6,181 bases of DNA from Elusimicrobiota bacterium (GTDB taxonomy: Bacteria > Elusimicrobiota > Elusimicrobia > Elusimicrobiales > UBA9959), in NCBI GenBank assembly GCA_022703115.1, contig JAKLEK010000088.1, forward strand, positions 1 to 6,181, read 5' to 3'. A program made the position numbers and the translations under genes. This document shows positions 1 through 5,922 of the stretch, piece after piece. Within the stretch, counting starts at the first letter, position 1; the number at the start of each line of letters is the position of its first letter. The notes under the pieces are model-generated. The model worked only from the letters and a program-made list of their open reading frames with translations. It made no database searches and was not told the origin of the DNA.

Positions 1-129
1 GTCCGCGCAGGCGCTTCCGTAGCAGCCGCGGGTGCAGCTGCAGCCCCAGCCGCTGTCGCTGCAGGCCGTCCCCTGGCAGGTCCTTTCGCAGGAGCAATCC
101 CAGCCCGAATCGGTACAGCCGCTGCCGAT
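1..129 (-). repeat. Tandem 18-residue cysteine-rich coding repeat
   Basis: Inside the PilX-like gene, two complete 54-nt units (129-76 and 75-22) and the start of a third (21-1) encode a repeat of form xGxxCxDSGWxCSCxRxC. Cysteines 247, 252, 259, 261, 265, 270, 277, 279, 283 and 288 follow a strict spacing of 4, 6, 1, 3, 4, 6, 1, 3, 4 residues. Units 1 and 2 keep the amino acids but switch serine codons between TCN and AGY, so the protein pattern appears conserved by selection rather than being a fresh DNA duplication. The array continues past the window edge. Paired disulfides are likely in an extracytoplasmic domain, but that is inference. Confidence 0.85.
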
Positions 130-870
130 GCATGGATTATGTTCCGTGGTGTAGACCTCCGAAGTGACGCTCGTATCATCGCAGTTGAGCGTACCGGAAG
201 CCGCGGCTGACGCGCGCAGGGTGGCGAAGTCGAACTTGGGAAGCTCGGGAACGTCGTAGTTGGACCACCACTCCAGGCTGTCGGTGTTCGGCGGATCGGT
301 GTTGTTGGTGGGGTCCAGCGGCTTCACGGTCTGCCGCGAGAGCTTACGCGGGAAACCGTTATTGGCGGCGTTACCGCTGAGTTCTATATCCCCCATGGCC
401 ATGATGGGGCCCCAATGGACCACGCTGGCGCCGGTCGCGCTCAGAAGGCCGCCGGCTATTATTGCCCCCGGGACGCTGGTATTGGTGAACACCGTCTTTA
501 TGGCCCGTGTTTCCCTGTTCTGCAGGTCCCGCCCCTCGCCGTAAATAGTGACCTGGTCCGCCCCCGGACCGGCCGCCACCTTCACCCGGTAAGTCCCGCC
601 GACTATGTCCTCATAGGTGGAGTCGAAATTGTAACCCGTCAGCGTCCCCCCCTCCACCGCGAAGGCGAAAGTGGCCGTGGAGCTTTTGACCTTCCAGTAC
701 CCCCTGTCTACGGCCGCCTCCGCCAGCTGGAACGCCATACTGGACTTCTGGTCCTTCATGGATATTCTCACGTCGTCTTTGACCCATTGGACCATTACCG
801 GCACCATTATCGTAAGCAGCACCAGGACGAACAGGACCATGACCAGAAGGAAGCCTTTTCTTTTCTTCAT
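1..870 (-). CDS. PilX-like minor pilin / pilus assembly protein, 3' end cut by window edge
   Basis: The reading frame is open from the ATG at 868-870 to base 1, giving 290 residues with no stop, so the C-terminus lies outside the window. The N-terminus is a short basic leader (MKKRKG) followed by a hydrophobic helix (residues 7-30), then an AFQLAEAA motif at 46-53. That combination is the signature of the PilX N-terminal family of inner-membrane minor pilins that help start type IV pilus assembly. Residue +5 after the leader glycine is Met, not the Glu of major pilins, which fits PilX/GspK-type members. Residues about 60-229 are a presumably extracytoplasmic domain with no recognised catalytic motif. 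From C230 the chain becomes rich in cysteine, with an 18-residue tandem repeat from residue 248. The gene starts 29 bp after the PilW-like stop, so it is probably third in the same operon. A G-run 13-19 bases upstream is only a weak ribosome binding site. The family assignment is fairly secure; the role of the Cys-rich end is unknown. Confidence 0.82.
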   Translation of the reverse strand, partial: MKKRKGFLLVMVLFVLVLLTIMVPVMVQWVKDDVRISMKDQKSSMAFQLAEAAVDRGYWKVKSSTATFAFAVEGGTLTGYNFDSTYEDIVGGTYRVKVAAGPGADQVTIYGEGRDLQNRETRAIKTVFTNTSVPGAIIAGGLLSATGASVVHWGPIMAMGDIELSGNAANNGFPRKLSRQTVKPLDPTNNTDPPNTDSLEWWSNYDVPELPKFDFATLRASAAASGTLNCDDTSVTSEVYTTEHNPCIGSGCTDSGWDCSCERTCQGTACSDSGWGCSCTRGCYGSACAD

Positions 871-899
871 AATGATACGCCGCCCCCCCGAACTCCCGG

Positions 900-1424
900 C
901 TAGTTCATCACCCTGACCTTTTCCGAGGCCATATGCAGAGCCTTGGTCCTGCCTTCGTAGATATTCTGCTGGAGCGTCAGCGAGACCGAGATTATCCCCA
1001 TGTCGTCGGAACGGGGAAAGGTGAAAGCCAGATACTGGAGGTTGGCGGAAAGCGGACGCTTGGCGCCGCCAAGGACCTGGTACAGGTTATTTCCTTCCTG
1101 CTGGAAGACCAGAGCGTCCCCACCCTGCACCTTGGTGAACGATATCTTGGAATAGAAAGGCTGGTTAGCGTTGACCCTGCTTATCTTGATCGTATCGCTC
1201 TGCGCCTGCCGCAGGTTCCGCGTTATGATATACATCACGCCGCGCGCCTCCTGCTGCAGCTGTATACGTGTCCTGGTAAGTATGAACATGCGGTTCGCCT
1301 GCCTGAGCAGTGGGGAAGCCACGGTGAAAAGGGCTGAGACTATGGCCACGACCATCATCAGTTCCAGCAGGGTGAAACCGCGGCGTCTAGAATGTCCTGA
1401 TATCACCATGAGAAGTTCACCCAT
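900..1424 (-). CDS. Prepilin-type minor pilin, PilW/GspJ-like
   Basis: This 174-residue protein has a class III (type IV prepilin) signal. A basic leader ends RRRG at residue 16, followed by FTLLELMMVVAIVSALF, with the conserved Glu at +5 of the mature chain (E21). Prepilin peptidase would cut after G16 and N-methylate F17. The hydrophobic helix is followed by an amphipathic stretch with an LQQEARGVMYIITRNLRQAQ segment, typical of the PilW/GspJ group of minor pseudopilins. The rest is short beta-rich sequence and the protein is near the usual length for this group. The start overlaps the end of the PilV-like gene by 22 bp. An alternative ATG at 1409-1407 sits in ATGGTGA with the upstream stop and has GGTGA seven bases ahead, giving an 11-residue leader; the upstream ATG at 1424 has GGAAG six bases ahead. 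Either start leaves the mature protein unchanged. PilW versus GspJ cannot be settled here; the V-W-X gene order favours PilW. Confidence 0.85.
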   Translation of the reverse strand: MGELLMVISGHSRRRGFTLLELMMVVAIVSALFTVASPLLRQANRMFILTRTRIQLQQEARGVMYIITRNLRQAQSDTIKISRVNANQPFYSKISFTKVQGGDALVFQQEGNNLYQVLGGAKRPLSANLQYLAFTFPRSDDMGIISVSLTLQQNIYEGRTKALHMASEKVRVMN

Positions 1425-4042
1425 GTCGCGCTTCCGGCCCGCACCTGCACGTTGGCCGAAGACGAGAAGGCGACGCTGGCCGATGAGCCGGAAGGTTTCG
1501 GATAGTAGGCGTAGACATTGTACGCCGGATTGGTGCTTTGGCGCACCTCGGCCCTGTAAGTCCCGTTCTCCATGCTGGAAACCAGGTAGTACGGGGTGCC
1601 GGTAAGGGTCGTGGAACTGAGGTCCGGCGGTGCCGGCATGGACACGGCCGGGACCCCGGTGAAAGAAGCGGGAAGCGTTCTCGTGGTCACCACGATAAGC
1701 ACCCCTGTCGTGATAGGATCGCCGTCGGAGAGCACGGAGCCGGTGACATAACCGAGCGCCCCGGAGATGGTGAAAGTGGAGGTGAAGACCGTGCTGCCCA
1801 TGCTGAGGATGGTGGCGGTGGAGGATTCCGGGCTCGAATACTCAAGGGCACCTATCGACGGAGCCGCGGTATACAGGCCGGTGGAAAGGATTATGGAAGT
1901 GAAATGTCCGTCCACGCCGCTGACCTGCTGGTCCCTGGCCAGATGATTCGCGTCCAGTATGGACACCGCCACGCCGGGCAGGCCGTTGACCCCGTCCCTG
2001 GTTATGAAACCGCTGACCCGCCCCCCGCGGTAGAGGACGACGTCCACTCCGGAATGCACCTCTCCGGCATCCACCGGGATGGAATTGGAAGAGGCCGTGA
2101 CATAACTGGAAAGGTTGGTCGCTCCGGTCGGGTTCACGGTGACGTCCACCACGCCGGCCGCTACCCGTATCCTGTAGCGCCCGTCCGAGCCGGTCAGCGC
2201 GGGTACCGCGCCGGGAGAGGTCACCGTAATGCCGTTCAACAAGGCTCCGTCGGCGCCGGTAACGCGCCCGGTTATAAGCCCTGTGTCGCCCTCCTGCGAA
2301 AGGAAAGTGGAAGTGCTGGCGAAAGTATATACCGAGCCTGGAACGGAAACCGGCACCGTGGCCTGCTCGAGGCTGTAGACTCCGCTGGTAATGATCAGCG
2401 ACCAGGAGCCGGTGGCTACCCCTACCAGATAAAAGGAGGCGTAAGGCTGGGGAACGGCCGTATTGCTGGATAGTATGGCCTCCGCCGAAGCCGAGTTGCC
2501 GTCCGAACATGAGACCACGGCCCCGATAGCCGGCGTTCCGGCCAGGACCGGGAGGTCGTACGTGACCGAATTATGCGGCGGCGCCGGTATGCCGGAAGAA
2601 TAGTCGTAGAAATCCAGGCTATTGTCGTTCGAATCGTAGGCGGGCCCCCTGGTCCAGTCGATCCCGGCCGTATCCCCCGTGCTCGTGCGCCTGGCATATA
2701 GCTCGTTCGGGGAGAGGCCTATGCTCTGGTCGATGAAAGAACCTTCGTAGAACGGAGCGGCATGGCCGTTCTTATCCCAACCGACCCTGTCGAGAGGTTC
2801 TCCGTCCGCGATCCGATACAGTTCCACCGCGCCCGCGCCTTCTGCATCGCTCACAGCTGCGGCCGTAGGTATGATATTCATATCCGAGGCGAAATATGGG
2901 AAGTCTGTCGTGTTATTACCGGTCCCCCACACGGCGTCCACGTCCACATTCGAGCCTGCGACTATGACCGTCCCTGTATTGGCGAACAGGTAATAGCCTC
3001 CCGCCCTGATATCCGAATTCAGATAGTTCACCAGTATGTTCTTCTTAACCCCATCCGCGGAACGCTGGAACCGGAGACCGATCTCTCCATCCATGGTCCA
3101 GGTATAGGTGGTGGGATTGAAAACCTCGACATACTCCTGGTCGTACCCCATACTGCATATTGGGACGGTGCAGGTGCTGCCGACCACCTGGCTTATCACC
3201 AGATGGTCGTTTATCCATGGATACCCCCTGATGGAGCCGACCGAGACCCGGTTAAGGGTTACGTCGTTGACCTGCGTGCCGCCTGCCTCCACGGTCCGTG
3301 GAAGCAGGGCCGTGTAATAGCCGGTGGCCGATACTTTGAGAGTATAGCTTCCCGGGGTCGCGTTGATGAAATACTGGCCTGAAGAGTCCGCGGTATCCGC
3401 GTAACCTTCGGCCTCCACAAGGCTAACCATAGCCCCGGGTATAGCTTCAGGAGCGGTACTCCTTACAACGCCCCTGAAAACGGCGTTGGACATCACCGTA
3501 TCGGGATTGGATAGTATGCTGCGCATCGTCACTTTGCGCTTTCCGTCCCCCTGCCCCCACACGACATGGACGGTGATGCGTTTCATGCCGGTATCCGGCA
3601 TATTTACCGGAACCTCGCCTATCTCACCGGAATCCTCGCGTATGGACTGCACGAACACGTATCGGGTATAGACCACTCCGGCTTCGGTTATATCCTCCGG
3701 AGGGAAGTAACCGGTGTCGTAAGAAACGACCTCCGGATAGAAATCAGTCGAGTTATTGACCGGACTGGTAGTGGTCAGCACCTGATAGTACGTCTTCTGT
3801 TTCAGGATCTGCATCATCTCCTGGGCCAGGTTCGACGCGAGGGTCCTGTTCTTGGCCGATTGCACGCCTTTCTGTATCATGCCGAAAGTGCCCATAAGGC
3901 TTACTACGCCGATCGTCAGGATGGCGAGCGCCACCATCAGCTCCACCAGGGTCATCCCCGGACGTCGCGGCGAGCGGGCGCGGCATGAGCGCGCCGGAAG
4001 GTCGGAATGTCGTGATAAAGGCCGGCTCTTTACTGCTGTCAC
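1403..4042 (-). CDS. Large PilV-like prepilin with carboxypeptidase-regulatory-like and lamin-tail-like domains
   Basis: The protein is about 879 residues, several times longer than a normal PilV (roughly 150-200). A basic leader ends RRPG at residue 29, followed by MTLVELMVALAILTIG, with Glu at +5 (E34): a clear prepilin peptidase site and N-terminal helix of the PilV/GspI group. A pilin-like region follows to about 185. Beyond it I see a carboxypeptidase-regulatory-like beta sandwich (189-263; DSSGQYFINATPGSYTLKV), a lamin-tail-like domain (275-482; LVISQV, EYVEVFNPT, GGYYLFA, ELYRIADG) and three to four more regulatory-like repeats (497-879; GLITGRVTGADG, GRVSGFITRDG, GYVTGSVLSDG). The extracellular part probably forms a tip or surface adhesin, which is inference. 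I chose the GTG at 4042 because GGAG lies 5 bases upstream. The same frame extends to a GTG at 4057 that lacks a ribosome binding site. It is the first gene of the minor pilin operon and overlaps the next gene. The prepilin N-terminus is secure; the domain borders are approximate. Confidence 0.87.
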   Translation of the reverse strand: MTAVKSRPLSRHSDLPARSCRARSPRRPGMTLVELMVALAILTIGVVSLMGTFGMIQKGVQSAKNRTLASNLAQEMMQILKQKTYYQVLTTTSPVNNSTDFYPEVVSYDTGYFPPEDITEAGVVYTRYVFVQSIREDSGEIGEVPVNMPDTGMKRITVHVVWGQGDGKRKVTMRSILSNPDTVMSNAVFRGVVRSTAPEAIPGAMVSLVEAEGYADTADSSGQYFINATPGSYTLKVSATGYYTALLPRTVEAGGTQVNDVTLNRVSVGSIRGYPWINDHLVISQVVGSTCTVPICSMGYDQEYVEVFNPTTYTWTMDGEIGLRFQRSADGVKKNILVNYLNSDIRAGGYYLFANTGTVIVAGSNVDVDAVWGTGNNTTDFPYFASDMNIIPTAAAVSDAEGAGAVELYRIADGEPLDRVGWDKNGHAAPFYEGSFIDQSIGLSPNELYARRTSTGDTAGIDWTRGPAYDSNDNSLDFYDYSSGIPAPPHNSVTYDLPVLAGTPAIGAVVSCSDGNSASAEAILSSNTAVPQPYASFYLVGVATGSWSLIITSGVYSLEQATVPVSVPGSVYTFASTSTFLSQEGDTGLITGRVTGADGALLNGITVTSPGAVPALTGSDGRYRIRVAAGVVDVTVNPTGATNLSSYVTASSNSIPVDAGEVHSGVDVVLYRGGRVSGFITRDGVNGLPGVAVSILDANHLARDQQVSGVDGHFTSIILSTGLYTAAPSIGALEYSSPESSTATILSMGSTVFTSTFTISGALGYVTGSVLSDGDPITTGVLIVVTTRTLPASFTGVPAVSMPAPPDLSSTTLTGTPYYLVSSMENGTYRAEVRQSTNPAYNVYAYYPKPSGSSASVAFSSSANVQVRAGSATWVNFSW

Positions 4043-4087
4043 CGTATCTCCAGGCACATATGATACCCGGCGTTAGACGCGCCGTAC

Positions 4088-4115
4088 CAGGCCGGAAGCG
4101 ACAGGGACCGGCCTG
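4088..4115. repeat. Perfect 8-bp inverted repeat upstream of the pilin operon
   Basis: CAGGCCGG (4088-4095) and CCGGCCTG (4108-4115) are exact reverse complements separated by 12 bases. The site is 46 bp or more upstream of the PilV-like start and about 100 bp upstream of the kinase start. No T-run follows on either strand, so it does not look like an intrinsic terminator. It could be an operator or a 5' leader hairpin of the pilin transcript. In GC-rich DNA it could also be chance. Confidence 0.4.
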
Positions 4116-4155
4116 AATATCGTAATTCTACCATAATGAAACAGCGGGCCGGCAT

Positions 4156-4204
4156 AAAAAAACCCCTTTGCGCGCTGGAAGTTCTATATAATAACGGCAA
4201 GGGG
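4156..4204 (-). terminator. Possible minus-strand intrinsic terminator between kinase and pilin genes
   Basis: Read on the minus strand, CCCCTTGC (4204-4197) can pair with GCAAAGGGG (4171-4163), with one bulged A, and is followed immediately by seven Ts (4162-4156). Stem plus T-run is the form of a rho-independent terminator. The 25-base loop is longer than usual, which lowers confidence. It would stop minus-strand transcripts arriving antisense through the kinase gene from the radical SAM operon before they enter the pilin operon. Confidence 0.38.
4168..4204 (+). promoter_or_regulatory. Candidate promoter -10 box and ribosome binding site of the kinase gene
   Basis: A perfect TATAAT lies at 4187-4192, preceded by TTGCGC at 4168-4173. 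The gap of 13 bases is shorter than the usual 16-18, so the -35 call is weak and the -10 may work alone or with an activator. Transcription would begin near 4199, giving a leader of about 15 bases. AAGGGG at 4199-4204, nine bases before the ATG at 4214, is the likely Shine-Dalgarno sequence. Confidence 0.4.
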
Positions 4205-4213
4205 ATCATTTAT

Positions 4214-4864
4214 ATGAACATAGTACTGCTGGGACTGCCCGGGACCGGGAAAGGAACGCAGGCCAGGGCCTTGTCGGCTAAACTGGGCCTTACGCACGTT
4301 TCTTTCGGGGACATTTACTGGAACGAGATAGGAAAAAAGTCGATTCTCGGCCACGAGGTCACTGATTATCTGAGAGCTGGAAAGCCGGTCCCGGACTGGC
4401 TGGTCCTGAACACGCTGAAAGAACGTTTCGCCGCGGAGAAAAAAGGCCTCGTTATGGACGGCTTCCCGCGCAGCACCGAACAGGCCGATGACCTGGAAAC
4501 ATGGCTTTCATCCCGCTCCTCCAGGCTCACCGCCGCTATAGCTCTTAAGATATCCGAAACCGAAGCCCTTAAACGGGCCGAAGGAAGGCGGGTGTGCCGC
4601 GGATGCGGAGCCATCTTCAATACCGTTACCATGCCGCCGGCAAAGGAGAACATCTGCGACCTGTGCGGCGGACCGCTGCAGCTCAGGGAGGACGACAATC
4701 CGTCCGCCATGCGGAACCGGATAATGTCCCACAAGGACCAGACCGAACCTCTTATCGTGTATTACCGCGGAAGCGCGGACTTTCTGGAGGTGGACGGCGC
4801 GCAGCCGCCGCAGGCCGTGACGGACCGCATACTCGCTTTTCTAGGAACATTGAAAGGGCTCTGA
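4214..4864 (+). CDS. adk: Adenylate kinase (zinc-LID type) with atypical AMP-site residues
   Basis: The 216-residue product matches adenylate kinase from end to end; the family normally runs 210-220 aa. The enzyme reversibly converts ATP plus AMP to two ADP in the cytoplasm. Visible motifs are the P-loop GLPGTGKGT (7-15), DGFPR (82-86), GRRVC starting the LID (124-128), a four-cysteine zinc site (C128, C131, C148, C151), REDD (158-161) and RNR (167-169). Arginines equivalent to E. coli R88, R119, R123, R156 and R167 are present (R86, R121, R125, R158, R169). The segment that normally reads STGDMLR is SFGDIYW here, so the AMP-binding Thr31 and Arg36 are replaced by Phe and Trp. It may therefore be a divergent or secondary nucleoside monophosphate kinase. 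I start at ATG 4214, directly before the P-loop strand and 9 bases after AAGGGG. The in-frame ATG at 4136 would add 26 residues absent from the family. The 3' end overlaps the convergent radical SAM gene. Confidence 0.9.
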   Translation: MNIVLLGLPGTGKGTQARALSAKLGLTHVSFGDIYWNEIGKKSILGHEVTDYLRAGKPVPDWLVLNTLKERFAAEKKGLVMDGFPRSTEQADDLETWLSSRSSRLTAAIALKISETEALKRAEGRRVCRGCGAIFNTVTMPPAKENICDLCGGPLQLREDDNPSAMRNRIMSHKDQTEPLIVYYRGSADFLEVDGAQPPQAVTDRILAFLGTLKGL

Positions 4865-5922
4865 CATCCCCCCGCTTCGGACAGAGCCGGACCTCCGGCC
4901 ATTATCGCGGCCATATGGCAGGCCGGGACGTTGGAGGACATGACGTCGCCGCGCTCCAGCAGGCTTATGCCGGGACAGCGGCTGCAGACCGGGAGGAGGC
5001 CGCAACCGCCGCATTCCGGAAGGTCGCCGATGTTCAGTTCCCTCCACTTCCGCAGGCGCGGCGAGGACCGCCAGAGGGTCGTGAACGGCGTTCTCAGCAG
5101 GTTCCCTATCTTTATCGGCAGCTGGAGGCACGGGCTCAGGTTCCCGTAAGGGTCCACGGCCGCCACGTTGCGGCCGGCCCCGCACAGGAAGTCCGACGGC
5201 GCCGGCTTCCTGGCCTGTGACGGGAGACGGGGCAGCAGCGACGGGATCGTTCTCACCGCGGCGGACAGCGCCCGGCCGCTCAGACGGAAACGGAGATTGG
5301 ACCTGTCCCCGTCGTTGGCCGGAGAAATGACCGGGTCGAAATATATCCGGCAGCCGTGCGTCTTCGCCAGCGCCAGAAGCCAGGCCGCGTCACGGACGTT
5401 CCCCTTCATAAGCGGCGTCTTGAAAGCGACCGCTATGCCCGCTTTTTTCAGCAGTTTCGCGGCAGACATGACTGCCAGGAACGAACCGGCCCGTCCGGTA
5501 ACGGCGTCGTGCGTCACCGGACGGCCGTAGAGGCTAAGTTCGAAAGACGAGACCCCGGCCGACTTCAGGGCCCCGGCCCTGGAGCGGTCCAGCCCCGATC
5601 CGGACGAATAAACCCTGACGTCGAATCTGAGCCCGCTGGCGCAGGCGCAAAGTTCCTCCAGGTCCGGGCGCAGCAGCGGTTCCCCGCCGGTGAAGGCCAG
5701 CTGTATCGCGCCGGCGCGCGCGAACTGGCCGAGGATCCGCTTCCATTGTCCGGCGGTAAGCTCGCGTCCTCCAGCCGGGGCGGAACGGCCGCGCGTCTCG
5801 GGAAGATAACAGTGCGCGCAGGAGAGCGGACAGCGCCTGGTCAGCTCTATGGTGAGGGCGGCCGGTATATTATGCGCCAGCGTCAGCTCGTTGAGCCGCG
5901 CGGCCGGCCCGGGCCGGTTCAC
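4762..5922 (-). CDS. Radical SAM/SPASM domain protein, peptide-maturase-like
   Basis: The 386-residue protein contains the radical SAM cluster motif CPLSCAHC (C31, C35, C38), which binds the [4Fe-4S] cluster that cleaves S-adenosylmethionine, and the SAM-binding motif TGGEPLLRPD (78-87). Its C-terminal part is a SPASM domain: C247-x12-G260-x4-C265, then C304, C307, C313, C316 and C335, ligands for auxiliary Fe-S clusters. SPASM proteins such as PqqE, AlbA, MftC and anSME modify peptides or proteins, so a peptide substrate is the best guess; it is not identified here. I chose the GTG at 5922 because it overlaps the upstream stop as GTGA, has AAGGG five bases ahead, and begins just before the conserved strand TIELTRRC. 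An in-frame ATG at 6054 would add 44 residues lying inside the peptidase gene. The last 46 residues go beyond the SPASM core, and the final 34 codons are read antisense to the kinase gene. Heme/PQQ-type or GeoRSP-like maturases are alternatives within the same superfamily. Confidence 0.87.
   Translation of the reverse strand: MNRPGPAARLNELTLAHNIPAALTIELTRRCPLSCAHCYLPETRGRSAPAGGRELTAGQWKRILGQFARAGAIQLAFTGGEPLLRPDLEELCACASGLRFDVRVYSSGSGLDRSRAGALKSAGVSSFELSLYGRPVTHDAVTGRAGSFLAVMSAAKLLKKAGIAVAFKTPLMKGNVRDAAWLLALAKTHGCRIYFDPVISPANDGDRSNLRFRLSGRALSAAVRTIPSLLPRLPSQARKPAPSDFLCGAGRNVAAVDPYGNLSPCLQLPIKIGNLLRTPFTTLWRSSPRLRKWRELNIGDLPECGGCGLLPVCSRCPGISLLERGDVMSSNVPACHMAAIMAGGPALSEAGGCQSPFNVPRKASMRSVTACGGCAPSTSRKSALPR

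Noticed and set aside
883..889. Run of seven Cs upstream of the PilX-like start as a phase-variable tract
   Set aside because: It is short, lies outside the coding sequence and promoter, and is unremarkable at this GC content.
415..3988. Several plus-strand open frames of 130-310 codons opposite the pilin genes (e.g. 415-903, 1538-2473, 2762-3382, 3566-3988)
   Set aside because: They lie antisense to well-supported pilin genes, are rich in Arg, Gly, His and Pro as expected for shadow frames in GC-rich DNA, and show no recognisable domain.
4058..4090. Sigma-54-type promoter (TGGTACG on the minus strand) for the pilin operon
   Set aside because: The -24-like TGG is present but the required GC at -12 with correct spacing is missing.
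4136..4213. Upstream ATG extension of the kinase gene
   Set aside because: It would add 26 residues before the P-loop strand that adenylate kinases lack, and the better ribosome site and -10 box lie downstream of it.
4870..4905. GCCGGA-CC-TCCGGC palindrome after the kinase stop as a terminator
   Set aside because: The loop is only two bases, there is no T-run, and it lies inside the radical SAM coding sequence.
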